From Volvox africanus (taxonomy: Eukaryota; Chlorophyta; Chlorophyceae; Chlamydomonadales; Volvocaceae), in assembly GCA_030268105.1 (NCBI GenBank), contig BSDZ01000080.1, positions 1 through 64,000 on the forward strand: a DNA stretch of 64,000 nt, read 5' to 3'. Made by a program: the position numbers and the translations under genes. Within the stretch, counting starts at the first letter, position 1; every line of letters begins with the position of its first letter. Shown piece by piece: positions 1-12,918 of this stretch. Under the pieces are notes generated by a model. The model was not told the origin of the DNA, ran no database searches, and saw only the letters and a list, made by a program, of their open reading frames with translations.

Positions 1-3000
1 AGGGGTTTATAGGTGTGGTACGGATTCTCACACATTGGCTCAGCCCTTGTGAGCGCTCTGAGCGTGTTATAGTCTCAAAAAAATCATCATTCGTGTCCTT
101 AGGACAATACAGATAATTATCAATATTACTGTTTCGTGGTTCTTGTTGGCAATCGTATGCAAGGGGTTTATAGGTGTGGTACGGATTCTCACACATTGGC
201 TCAGCCCTTGTGAGCGCTCTGAGCGTGTTATAGTCTCAAAAAAATCATCATTCGTGTCCTTAGGCAATTACAGATCATTATCAATATTATTGTTTCGTGG
301 TTCTTGTGGCAATCGTATGCAAGGGGTTTATAGGTGTGGTACGGATTCCCACACATTGGCCCAGCCCTTGTGAGCGCTCTGAGCGTGTTATAGTCTCAAA
401 AAAATCATCATTCGTGTCCTTAGGCAATTACAGATCAGTATCAATATTATTGTTTCGGTGGTTCTTGTTGGCAATCGTATGCAAGGGGTTTATAGGTGTG
501 GGTACGGATTCTCACACATTGGCCCAGCCCTTGTGAGCGCTCTGAGCGTGTTATAGTCTCAAAAAAATCATCATTCGTGTCCTTAGGCAATACAGATAAT
601 TATCAATATTATGTTTCGTGGTTCTTGTTGGCAATCGTATGCAAGGGGTTTATAGGTGTGGTACGGATTCTCACACATTTGCTCAGCCCTTGTGAGCGCT
701 CTGAGCGTGTTATAGTCTCAAAAAAGTCATCATTCGTGTCCTTAGGCAATACAGATAATTATCAATATTATTGTTTCGTGGTTCTTGTTGGCAATCGTAT
801 GCAAGGGGTTTTATAGGTGTGGTACGGATTCTCACACATTGGCCCAGCCCTTGTGAGCGCTCTGAGCGTGTTATAGTCTCAAAAAAATCATCATTCGTGT
901 CCTTAGGCAATACAGATAATTATCAATATTACTGTTTCGTGGTTCTTGTTGGCAATCGTATGCAAGGGGGTTTATAGGTGTGGTACGGATTCTCACACAT
1001 TGGCTCAGCCCTTGTGAGCGCTCTGAGCGTGTTATAGTCTCAAAAAATCATCATTCGTGTCCTTAGACAATACAGATAATTATCAATATTATTGTTTCGT
1101 GGTTCTTGTTGGCAATCGTATGCAAGGGGTTTATAGGTGTGGTACGGATTCTCACACATTGGCCCAGCCCTTGTGAGCGCTCTGAGCGTGTTATAGTCTC
1201 AAAAAAATCATCATTCGTGTCCTTAGGCAATATCAGATCATTATCAATATTACTGTTTCGCGGTTCTTGTTGGCAATCGTATGCAAGGGGGTTTATAGGT
1301 GTGGTACGGATTCTCACACATTGGCCCAGCCCTTGTGAGCGCTCTGAGCGTGTTATAGTCTCAAAAAAATCATCATTCGTGTCCTTAGACAATACAGATA
1401 ATTATCAATATTATTGTTTCGTGGTTCTTGTTGGCAATCGTATGCAAGGGGTTTATATGGTGTGGTACGGATTCTCACACATTGGCCTCAGCCCTTGTGA
1501 GCGCTCTGAGCGTGTTATAGTCTCAAAAAAATCATCATTCGTGTCCTTAGGCAATACAGATAATTATCAATATTACTGTTTCGTGGTTCTTGTTGGCAAT
1601 CGTATGCAAGGGGTTTATAGGTGTGGTACGGATTCTCACACATTGGCCCAGCCCTTGTGAGCGCTCTGAGTGTGTTATAGTCTCAAAAAAATCATCATTC
1701 GTGGTCCTTAGGCAATACAGATCATTATCAATATTATTGTTTCGTGGTTCTTGTTGGCAATCGTATGCAAGGGGTTTATAGGTGTGGTACGGATTCTCAC
1801 ACATTGGCCCAGCCCTTGTGAGCGCTCTGAGCGTGTTATAGTCTCAAAAAAAGCATCATTCGTGTCCTTAGACAATACAGATAATTATCAATATTATTGT
1901 TTCGTAGTTCTTGTTGGCAATCGTATGCAAGGGGTTTATAGGTGTGGTACGGATTCTCACACATTGGCCCAGCCCTTGTGAGCGCTCTGAGCGTGTTATA
2001 GTCTCAAAAAAGTCATCATTCGTGTCCTTAGGCAATACAGATCATTATCAATATTATTGTTTCGTGGTTCTTGTTGGCAATCGTATGCAAGGGGTTTATA
2101 GGTGTGGTACGGATTCTCACACATTGGCCCAGCCCTTGTGAGCGCTCTGAGCGTGTTATAGTCTCAAAAAAATCATCATTCGTGTCCTTAGGCAATTCAG
2201 ATCATTATCAATATTACTGTTTCGCGGTTCTTGTTGGCAATCGTATGCAAGGGGTTTATAGGTGTGGTACGGATTCTCACACATTGGCCCAGCCCTTGTG
2301 AGCGCTCTGAGCGTGTTATAGTCTCAAAAAAATCATCATTCGTGTCCTTAGACAATACAGATAATTATCAATATTATTGTTTCGTGGTTCTTGTTGGCAA
2401 TCGTATGCAAGGGGTTTATTGGTGTGGTACGGATTCTCACACATTGGCCCAGCCCTTGTGAGCGCTCTGAGCGTGTTATAGTCTCAAAAAAATCATCATT
2501 CGTGTCCTTAGACAATACAGATAATTATCAATATTATTGTTTCGTGGTTCTTGTTGGCAATCGTATGCAAGGGGTTTATAGGTGTGGTACGGATTCTCAC
2601 ACATTGGCTCAGCCCTTGTGAGCGCTCTGAGCGTGTTATAGTCTCAAAAAAATCATCATTCGTGTCCTTAGACAATACAGATAATCATCAATATTATTGT
2701 TTCGTGGTTCTTGTTGGCAATCGTATGCAAGGGGTTTTATAGGTGTGGTACGGATTCCCACACATTTGCCCAGCCCTTGTGAGCGCTCTGAGCGTGTTAT
2801 ACTCTCAAAAAAGTCATCATTCGTGTCCTTAGGCAATACAGATAATTATCAATATTATTGTTTCGTGGTTCTTGTTGGCAATCGTATGCAAGGGTTTATA
2901 GGTGTGGTACGGATTCTCACACATAGGCCCAGCCCTTGTGAGCGCTCTGAGCGTGTTATAGTCTCAAAAAATCATCATTCGTGTCCTTAGGCAATACAGA

Positions 3001-6000
3001 TAATTATCAATATTACTGTTTCGTGGTTCTTGTTGGCAATCGTATGCAAGGGGTTTATAGGTGTGGTACGGATTCTCACACATTGGCTCAGCCCTTGTGA
3101 GCGCTCTGAGCGTGTTATAGTCTCAAAAAAATCATCATTCGTGTCCTTAGACAATACAGATAATTATCAATATTATTGTTTCGTGGTTCTTGTTGGCAAT
3201 CGTATGCAAGGGGTTTATAGGTGTGGTACGGATTCTCACACATTGGCCCAGCCCTTGTGAGCGCTCTGAGCGTGTTATAGTCTCAAAAAAATCATCATTC
3301 GTGTCCTTAGGCAATTCAGATCATTATCAATATTACTGTTTCGCGGTTCTTGTTGGCAATCGTATGCAAGGGGTTTATAGGTGTGGTACGGATTCTCACA
3401 CATTGGCCCAGCCCTTGTGAGCGCTCTGAGCGTGTTATAGTCTCAAAAAAATCATCATTCGTGTCCTTAGACAATACAGATAATTATCAATATTATTATT
3501 TCGTGGTTCTTGTTGGCAATCGTATGCAAGGGGTTTATAGGTGTGGTACGGATTCTCACACATTGGCTCAGCCCTTGTGAGCGCTCTGAGCGTGTTATAG
3601 TCTCAAAAAAATCATCATTCGTGTCCTTAGGCAATACAGATAATTATCAATATTACTGTTTCGTGGTTCTTGTTGGCAATCGTATGCAAGGGGTTTATAG
3701 GTGTGGTACGGATTCTCACACATTGGCCTCAGCCCTTGTGAGCGCTCTGAGCGTGTTATACTCTCAAAAAGTCATCATTCGTGTCCTTAGGCAATTCAGA
3801 TCATTATCAATATTATTGTTTCGTGGTTCTTGTTGGCAATCGTATGCAAGGGGTTTATAGGTGTGGTACGGATTCCCACACATTGGCCCAGCCCTTGTGA
3901 GCGCTCTGAGCGTGTTATAGTCTCAAAAAAATCATCATTCGTGTCCTTAGGCAATTCAGATCATTATCAATATTACTGTTTCGCGGTTCTTGTTGGCAAT
4001 CGTATGCAAGGGGTTTATAGGTGTGGTACGGATTCTCACACATTGGCCCAGCCCTTGTGAGCGCTCTGAGCGTGTTATAGTCTCAAAAAAATCATCATTC
4101 GTGTCCTTAGACAATACAGATAATATCAATATTATTGTTTCGTGGTTCTTGTTGGCAATCGTATGCAAGGGGTTTATAGGTGTGGTACGGATTCTCACAC
4201 ATTGGCCCAGCCCTTGTGAGCGCTTCTGAGCGTGTTATAGTCTCAAAAAAATCATCATTCGTGTCCTTAGACAATACAGATTAATTATCAATATTACTGT
4301 TTCGTGGTTCTTGTTGGCAATCGTATGCAAGGGGTTTATAGGTGTGGTACGGATTCTCACACATTGGCTCAGCCCTTGTGAGCGCTCTGAGCGTGTTATA
4401 GTCTCAAAAAAATCATCATTCGTGTCCTTAGGCAATACAGATAATTATCAATATTACTGTTTCGTGGTTCTTGTTGGCAATCGTATGCAAGGGGTTTATA
4501 GGTGTGGTACGGATTCTCACACATTGCCCAGCCCTTGTGAGCGCTTGAGCGTGTTATACTCTCAAAAAAATGTCATCATTCGTGTCCTTAGGCAATACAG
4601 ATAATTATCAATATTATTGTTTCGGGGTTCTTGTTGGCAATCGTATGCAAGGGGTTTATAGGTGTGGTACGGATTCTCACACATTGGCCAGCCCTTGTGA
4701 GCGCTCTGAGCGTGTTATAGTCTCAAAAAAATCATCATTCGTGTCCTTAGGCAATACAGATAATTATCAATATTACTGTTTCGTGGTTCTTGTTGGCAAT
4801 CGTATGCAAGGGGTTTATAGGTGTGGTACGGATTCTCACACATTGGCTCCAGCCCTTGTGAGCGCTCTGAGCGTGTATAGTCCTCAAAAAAATCATCATT
4901 CGTGTCCTTAGGACAATACAGATCATTATCAATATTATTGTTTCGTGGTTCTTGTTGGCAATCGTATGCAAGGGGTTTTATAGGTGTGGTACGGATTCTC
5001 ACACATTGGCCCAGCCCTTGTGAGCGCTCTGAGCGTGTTATAGTCTCAAAAAAATCATCATTCGTGTCCTTAGGCAATACAGATAATTATCAATATTAAT
5101 TGTTTCGTGGTTCTTGTTGGCAATCGTATGCAAGGGGTTTATAGGTGTGGTACGGATTCTCACACATTGGCTCAGCCCTTGTGAGCGCTCTGAGCGTGTT
5201 ATAGTCTCAAAAAAATCATCATTCGTGTCCTTAGGACAATACAGATCATTATCAATATTATTGTTTCGTGGTTCTTGTTGGCAATCGTATGCAAGGGGTT
5301 TATAGGTGTGGTACGGATTCTCACACATTGCCCAGCCCTTGTGAGCGCTCTGAGCGTGTTATAGTCTCAAAAAAATCATCATTCGTGTCCTTAGGCAATT
5401 CAGATCATTATCAATATTACTGTTTCGCGGTTCTTGTTGGCAATCGTATGCAAGGGGTTTATAGGTGTGGTACGGATTCTCACACATTGGCCCAGCCCTT
5501 GTGAGCGCTCTGAGCGTGTTATAGTCTCAAAAAAATCATCATTCGTGTCCTTAGACAATACAGATAATTATCAATATTATTGTTTCGTGGTTCTTGTTGG
5601 CAATCGTATGCAAGGGGTTTATTGGTGTGGTACGGATTCTCACACATTGGCCCAGCCCTTGTGAGCGCTCTGAGCGTGTTATAGTCTCAAAAAAATCATC
5701 ATTCGTGTCCTTAGACAATACAGATAATTATCAATATTATTGTTTCGTGGTTCTTGTTGGCAATCGTATGCAAGGGGTTTATAGGTGTGGTACGGATTCT
5801 CACACATTGGCTCAGCCCTTGTGAGCGCTCTGAGCGTGTTATAGTCTCAAAAAATCATCATTCGTGTCCTTAGACAATACAGATAATATCAATATTATTG
5901 TTTCGTGGTTCTTGTTGGCAATCGTATGCAAGGGGTTTTATAGGTGTGGTACGGATTCCCACACATTTGCCCAGCCCTTGTGAGCGCTCTGAGCGTGTTA

Positions 6001-9000
6001 TACTCTCAAAAAAGTCATCATTCGTGTCCTTAGGCAATACAGATAATTATCAATATTATTGTTTCGTGGTTCTTGTTGGCAATCGTATGCAAGGGGTTTA
6101 TAGGTGTGGTACGGATTCTCACACATTGGCCCAGCCCTTGTGAGCGCTCTGAGCGTGTTATAGTCTCAAAAAAATCATCATTCGTGTCCTTAGGCAATAC
6201 AGATAATTATCAATATTATTGTTTCGTGGTTCTTGTTGGCAATCGTATGCAAGGGGTTTATAGGTGTGGTACGGATTCCCACACATTGGCTCAGCCCTTG
6301 TGAGCGCTCTGAGCGTGTTATAGTCTCAAAAAAATCATCATTCGTGTCCTTAGGCAATACAGATAATTATCAATATTATTGTTTCGTGGTTCTTGTTGGC
6401 AATCGTATGCAAGGGGTTTATAGGTGTGGTACGGATTCCCACACATTGGCTCAGCCCTTGTGAGCGCTCTGAGCGTGTTATAGTCTCAAAAAATCATCAT
6501 TCGTGTCCTTAGGCAATACAGATAATTATCAATATTATTGTTTCGTGGTTCTTGTTGGCAATCGTATGCAAGGGGTTTATAGGTGTGGTACGGATTCTCA
6601 CACATTGGCCCAGCCCTTGTGAGCGCTCTGAGCGTGTTATAGTCTCAAAAAAATCATCATTCGTGTCCTTAGACAATACAGATAATTATCAATATTATTG
6701 TTTCGTGGTTCTTGTTGGCAATCGTATGCAAGGGGTTTATAGGTGTGGTACGGATTCTCACACATTGGCTCAGCCCTTGTGAGCGCTCTGAGCGTGTTAT
6801 AGTCTCAAAAAAATCATCATTCGTGTCCTTAGGACAATACAGATAATTATCAATATTACTTGTTTCGTGGTTCTTGTTGGCAATCGTATGCAAGGGGTTT
6901 ATAGGTGTGGTACGGATTCTCCACACATTGGCCTCAGCCCTTGTGAGCGCTCTGAGCGTGTTATAGTCTCAAAAAAATCATCATTCGTGTCCTTAGACAA
7001 TACAGATAATTATCAATATTATTGTTTCGTGGTTCTTGTTGGCAATCGTATGCAAGGGGTTTATAGGTGTGGTACGGATTCCCACACATTGGCCCAGCCC
7101 TTGTGAGCGCTCTGAGCGTGTTATAGTCTCAAAAAAATCATCATTCGTGTCCTTAGGCAATACAGATAATTATCAATATTACTGTTTCGTGGTTCTTGTT
7201 GGCAATCGTATGCAAGGGGTTTATAGGTGTGGTACGGATTCCCACACATTGGCCCAGCCCTTGTGAGCGCTCTGAGCGTGTTATAGTCTCAAAAAAAGTC
7301 ATCATTCGTGTCCTTAGGCAATACAGATAATTATCAATATTATTGTTTCGTGGTTCTTGTTGGCAATCGTATGCAAGGGGTTTATAGGTGTGGTACGGGA
7401 TTCTCACACATTGGCCTCAGCCCTTGTGAGCGCTCTGAGCGTGTTATAGTCTCAAAAAAATCATCATTCGTGTCCTTAGACAATACAGATAATTATCAAT
7501 ATTATTGTTTCGTGGTTCTTGTTGGCAATCGTATGCAAGGGGTTTATAGGTGTGGTACGGATTCCTCACACATTGGCTCAGCCCTTGTGAGCGCTCTGAG
7601 CGTGTTATAGTCTCAAAAAAAGTCATCATTCGTGTGCCTTAGGCAATACAGATAATTATCAATATTATTGTTTCGTGGTTCTTGTTGGCAATCGTATGCA
7701 AGGGGTTTATAGGTGTGGTACGGATTCTCACACATTAGGCCCAGCCCTTCTGAGCGCTCTGAGCGTGTTATAGTCTCAAAAAAGTCATCATTCGTGTCCT
7801 TAGGCAATACAGATAATTATCAATATTATTGTTTCGTGGTTCTTGTTGGCAATCGTATGCAAGGGGTTTATAGGTGTGGTACGGATTCCTCACACATTGG
7901 CCCAGCCCTTGTGAGCGCTCTGAGCGTGTTATAGTCTCAAAAAAATCATCATTCGTGTCCTTAGGCAATACAGATAATTATCAATATTATTGTTTCGTGG
8001 TTCTTGTTGGCAATCGTATGCAAGGGGTTTATAGGTGTGGTACGGATTCTCACACATTGGCCCAGCCCTTGTGAGCGCTCTGAGCGTGTTATAGTCTCAA
8101 AAAAATCATCATTCGTGTCCTTAGGACAATACAGATAATTATCAATATTATTGTTTCGTGGTTCTTGTTGGCAATCGTATGCAAGGGGTTTATAGGTGTG
8201 GTACGGATTCTCACACATAGGCCCAGCCCTTGTGAGCGCTCTGAGCGTGTTATAGTCTCAAAAAAATTTCATTCGTGTCCTTAAGCAATACAGATAATTA
8301 TCAATATTATTGTTTCGTGGTTCTTGTTGGCAATCGTATGCAAGGGGTTTATAGGTGTGGTACGGATTCTCACACATTGGCTCAGCCCTTTGTGAGCGCT
8401 CTGAGCGTGTTATAGTCTCAAAAAAATTCATCATTCGTGTCCTTAGGCAATTACAGATCATTATCAATATTATTGTTTCGTGGTTCTTGTTGGCAATCGT
8501 ATGCAAGGGGTTTATAGGTGTGGTACGGATTCTCACACATTGGCTCAGCCCTTGTGAGCGCTCTGAGCGTGTTATAGTCTCAAAAAATCATCATTCGTGT
8601 CCTTAGGCAATTACAGATCATTATCAATATTACTGTTTCGTGGTTCTTGTTGGCAATCGTATGCAAGGGGTTTATAGGTGTGGTACGGATTCTCACACAT
8701 TGGCTCAGCCCTTGTGAGCGCTCTGAGCGTGTTATAGTCTCAAAAAAATCATCATTCGTGTCCTTAGACAATACAGATAATTATCAATATTATTGTTTCG
8801 TGGTTCTTGTTGGCAATCGTATGCAAGGGGTTTATAGGTGTGGTACGGATTCTCACACATTGGCTCAGCCCTTGTGAGCGCTCTGAGCGTGTTATAGTCT
8901 CAAAAAAATCATCATTCGTGTCCTTAGGCAATACAGATAATTATCAATATTACTGTTTCGTGGTTCTTGTTGGCAATCGTATGCAAGGGGTTTATAGGTG

Positions 9001-10278
9001 TGGTACGGATTCTCACACATTGGCCCAGCCCTTGTGAGCGCTCTGAGCGTGTTATAGTCTCAAAAAAGTCATCATTCGTGTCCTTAGGCAATTCAGATAA
9101 TTATCAATATTACTGTTTCGTGGTTCTTGTTGGCAATCGTATGCAAGGGGTTTATAGGTGTGGTACGGATTCTCACACATTGGCCCAGCCCTTGTGAGCG
9201 CTCTGAGCGTGTTATAGTCTCAAAAAAATCATCATTCGTGTCCTTAGGCAATACAGATAATTATCAATATTATTGTTTCGTGGTTCTTGTTGGCAATCGT
9301 ATGCAAGGGGTTTATAGGTGTGGTACGGATTCTCACACATTGGCTCAGCCCTTGTGAGCGCTCTGAGCGTGTTATAGTCTCAAAAAATCATCATTCGTGT
9401 CCTTAGACAATACAGATAATTATCAATATTATTGTTTCGTGGTTCTTGTTGGCAATCGTATGCAAGGGGTTTATAGGTGTGGTACGGATTCTCACACATT
9501 GGCCCAGCCCTTGTGAGCGCTCTGAGCGTGTTATAGTCTCAAAAAAATCATCATTCGTGTCCTTAGGCAATACAGATAATTATCAATATTACTGTTTTGT
9601 GGTTCTTGTTGGCAATCGTATGCAAGGGGTTTATAGGTGTGGTACGGATTCTCACACATTGGCTCAGCCCTTGTGAGCGCTCTGAGCGTGTTATAGTCTC
9701 AAAAAAATCATCATTCGTGTCCTTAGACAATACAGATAATTATCAATATTATTGTTTCGTGGTTCTTGTTGGCAATCGTATGCAAGGGGTTTATAGGTGT
9801 GGTACGGATTCTCACACATTGGCTCAGCCCTTGTGAGCGCTCTGAGCGTGTTATAGTCTCAAAAAAATCATCATTCGTGTCCTTAGGCAATACAGATAAT
9901 TATCAATATTACTGTTTCGCGGTTCTTGTTGGCAATCGTATGCAAGGGGTTTATAGGTGTGGTACGGATTCTCACACATTGGCCCAGCCCTTGTGAGCGC
10001 TCTGAGCGTGTTATAGTCTCAAAAGAGTCATCATTCGTGTCCTTAGGCAATTCAGATCATTATCAATATTACTGTTTCGCGGTTCTTGTTGGCAATCGTA
10101 TGCAAGGGGTTTATAGGTGTGGTACGGATTCTCACACATTGGCCCAGCCCTTGTGAGCGCTCTGAGCGTGTTATAGTCTCAAAAAAATCATCATTCGTGT
10201 CCTTAGGCAATACAGATAATTATCAATATTATTGTTTCGTGGTTCTTGTTGGCGATCGGATCCAAAGGGTGTATACCT
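1..10278. repeat. Sat160 satellite array 1 (about 64 units, cut by window start)
   Basis: Head-to-tail tandem array with a unit of about 160 bp; equivalent positions recur at 1751, 1911, 2071, 2231, 2391 and 2551. Each unit holds the 8-bp palindrome GAGCGCTC, an A-tract of 6-8 bases, the 10-bp palindrome GATAATTATC and the element CGTGGTTCTTGTTGGCAA. Point variants recur (GGCTCAG or GGCCCAG; TTAGGCAA or TTAGACAA; an ATTCAGATCATTATC...TTTCGCGG type). Many 1-bp indels fall in 1-1500, 4100-5330 and 7280-8620. The 76-residue open frames repeated every unit are a by-product and overlap out of register. The last unit decays from about 10,250. Function is unknown; a nucleosome-scale satellite could be subtelomeric or centromeric. 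Confidence 0.97.
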
Positions 10279-12918
10279 TGTCGCCGTAGTGTATAGGGGA
10301 TGCACAGACCACAGCAGTGCTGATAGTAACAGTTGCAACTATGGTCAGAATGGTTACAGATTACAGTTCCTCCCCCACCAGCGTCTCCACCGCCTCCACC
10401 GCCAGCGCCTTTTTTCTTCCATTCCAGATGCTTCACGCCTCAGTTCCAGCACCTCTTGTGCCTTTGCCGCTCTTTAACTGTGCCTCCTCTTCCGCCCCCT
10501 TCTCCTTTTCCTGCCCTCATGTCTCGAAACAGTATGCCACCGACAACACCACAGACAGCGACTCTAATGCAATAAGGTATGTGTTCTGTGTGATCGTATA
10601 TGTGGTGTGTGTAGCTGTGTGTCGTGTGTGGTGCCGGGTCGTCTGATTCGTGCCCTGTGTCGTGTGTGTTTTCCTATGTGGTGTGCGGAGCTGTGTGTCG
10701 TGTGAAGTACGGGGTTGTGTGGGCTCGTGCCCTGTGTCGTGTGTGTTTTTGTATGAGGTGTGTGGAGCTGTGTGACGTTTGTTGTGCGGGGTCCTGTGGT
10801 TCGTGCCCTGTGTCGTGTGTGGTTTCCTATGTGGTGTGCGGAGCTGTATGTCGTGTGAAGTACGGGGTTGTGTGATTCGTGCCCTGTGTCGTGTGTGTTT
10901 TCGTTGTTGGTGTGCTGAGCTGTGGGTTGTGTGTGCTGCGGGGTCGTGTGGTTCGTGCCCTGTGTCGTGTGTGTTTCGTATGTGGTGTGTGAGCTGTGTG
11001 TCGTGTGTGGTGCGGGGTCGTGTGGTTCGTGCCCCTTGTTGTGTGCGTTGTCGTATGCGGCATGTGGAGCTGTGTGTCGTGTGTGGTACGGGGTCGTGCG
11101 ATTCGTGCCCTGTGTCGTGTGTGTTTTCGTATGTGGTGTGTGGAGCTGTGTGTCGTGTCGTGTGTGGTACGGGGTCGTGCGATTCGTGCCCTGTGTCGTG
11201 CGTGTTTTCGTATGTGGTGTGTGGAGCTGTGTGTCGTGTCGTGTGTGATACGGGGTCGTGCGATTCGTGCCCTGTGTCGTGTGTGTTTTCGTATGTGGTG
11301 TGTGGAGCTGTGTGTCGTGTGTGGTGCGGGGTCGTGTGGTTCGTGCCCTGTGTTGTGTGCGTTGTCGTATGCAGTATGTGGAGCTGTGTGTCGTGTCATG
11401 TGTCGTACGGGGTTGTGTGATTCGTGCCCTGTGTCGTGTGCGTTGTCGTATGTGGTGTGTGGAGCTGTATGTCGTGTGAAGTACGGGGTCGTGTGGTTCG
11501 TGCCCTGTGTCGTGTGTGTTTTCGTATGTGGTGTGTGGAGCTGTGTGTCGTGTGTGGTGCGGGGTCGGGTGGTTCGTGCCCTATGTTGTGTGCGTTGTCG
11601 TATGCGGCATGTGGAGCTGTGTTTCGTGTGTGGTACGGGGTCGTGTGGTTCGTGCCCTGTGTCTTGTGTGTTTTCGTATGTGGTGCGTGGAGCTGTGTGT
11701 CGTGTGTGGTGCGGGGTCATGTGGTTCGTGCCCTATGTTGTGTGCGTGGTCGTATGCGGTATGTGGAGCTGTGTTTCATGTGTGGTACGTGGTCGTGTGG
11801 TTCGTGCCCTGTGTCGTGTGTGTTTTCGTATGTGGTGTGTGGAACCGTGTGTCGTGTGTGGTGCGGGGCCTTTTGGTTTGTGCCCTGTCTCTTGTGTGTT
11901 TTCGTATGCGGTGTGTTGAACCGTGCGTCGTGTGTGGTGCGGGGTCGTGTGGTTCGTGCTCTGTGTTGTGTGCGTTGTCGTATGCGGTATGTGGAGCTGT
12001 GTGTCGTGTCGTGTGTGGTACGGGGTCGTGCGATTCGTGCCCTGTGTCGTGTGTGTTTTCGTATGTGGTGTGTGGAGCTGTATGTCGTGTGAAGTACGGG
12101 GTCGTGTGGTTCGTGCCCTGTGTCGTGTGTGTTTTCGTATGTGGTGTGTGGAGCTGTGTGTCGTGTGTGGTGCGGGGTCGGGTGGTTCGTGCCCTATGTT
12201 GTGTGCGTTGTCGTATGCGGCATGTGGAGCTGTGTTTCGTGTGTGGTACGGGGTCGTGTGGTTCGTGCCCTGTGTCTTGTGTGTTTTCGTATGTGGTGTG
12301 TGGAGCTGTGTGTCGTGTGTGGTGCGGGGTCATGTGGTTCGTGCCCTGTGTTGTGTGCGTTGTCGTATGCAGTATGTGGAGCTGTGTGTCGTGTCGTGTG
12401 TGGTACGGGGTCGTGCGATTCGTGCCCTGTGTCGTGTGTGTTTTCGTATGTGGTGTGTGGAGCTGTATGTCGTGTGAAGTACGGGGTCGTGTGGTTCGTG
12501 CCCTGTGTCGTGTGTGTTTTCGTATGTGGTGTGTGGAGCTGTGTGTCGTGTGTGGTGCGGGGTCGTGTGGTTCGTGCCCTATGTTGTGTGCGTGGTCGTA
12601 TGCGGCATGTGGAGCTGTGTTTCGTGTGTGGTACGGGGTCGTGTGGTTCGTGCCCTGTGTCTTGTGTGTTTTCGTATGTGGTGTGTGGAGCTGTGTGTCG
12701 TGTGTGGTGCGGGGTCATGTGGTTCGTGCCCTGTGTTGTGTGCGTTGTCGTATGCGGTATGTGGAGCTGTGTGTCGTGTCGTGTGTGGTACGGGGTCGTG
12801 CGATTCGTGCCCTGTGTCGTGTGTGTTTTCGTATGTGGTGTGTGGAGCTGTATGTCGTGTGAAGTACGGGGTCGTGTGGTTCGTGCCCTGTGTCGTGTGT
12901 GTTTTCGTATGTGGTGTG
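9926..12918. repeat. Segmental duplication, left copy (partner 61,008-64,000)
   Basis: This interval matches 61,008-64,000 at an offset of 51,082 bp. It covers the last two Sat160 units, the junction segment and the first 2.3 kb of the 76-bp minisatellite. I noticed only four differences: A/T at 10,377 versus 61,459, one missing G near 10,712, one extra T near 10,975, and G/C at 11,768 versus 62,850. The match runs to the window end, so the true right border lies outside. Upstream of about 9,926 the satellite units differ in variant type. Confidence 0.9.
10279..10576 (+). other. Unique junction segment with a possible exon
   Basis: Non-repetitive stretch between Sat160 and the 76-bp minisatellite, present again at 61,361-61,658. 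It is pyrimidine-rich and stays open in two forward frames. One runs from ATG 10,317 and is Ser/Thr/Ala-rich; the other runs from about 10,333 and is Pro-rich. It ends in AATAAG followed by GTATGTGT at 10,577, a good splice-donor context, so it could be the end of an exon whose intron contains the minisatellite. The single difference between copies (A10,377/T61,459) is silent in the Pro-rich frame and changes Thr to Ser in the other, which does not settle the frame. No family recognised. Confidence 0.4.

Noticed and set aside
143..10156. Repeated 76-residue peptide frames starting every 160 bp
   Set aside because: They overlap in different registers, are broken at random by single-base slips, and just restate the satellite unit.
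1..10278. CRISPR-like repeat array
   Set aside because: No unique spacers: the whole 160-bp unit repeats, and the setting is eukaryotic.
1..10278. CENP-B box in the satellite (TTTCGTGG)
   Set aside because: Only a short partial likeness to the 17-bp box; the second half does not match.
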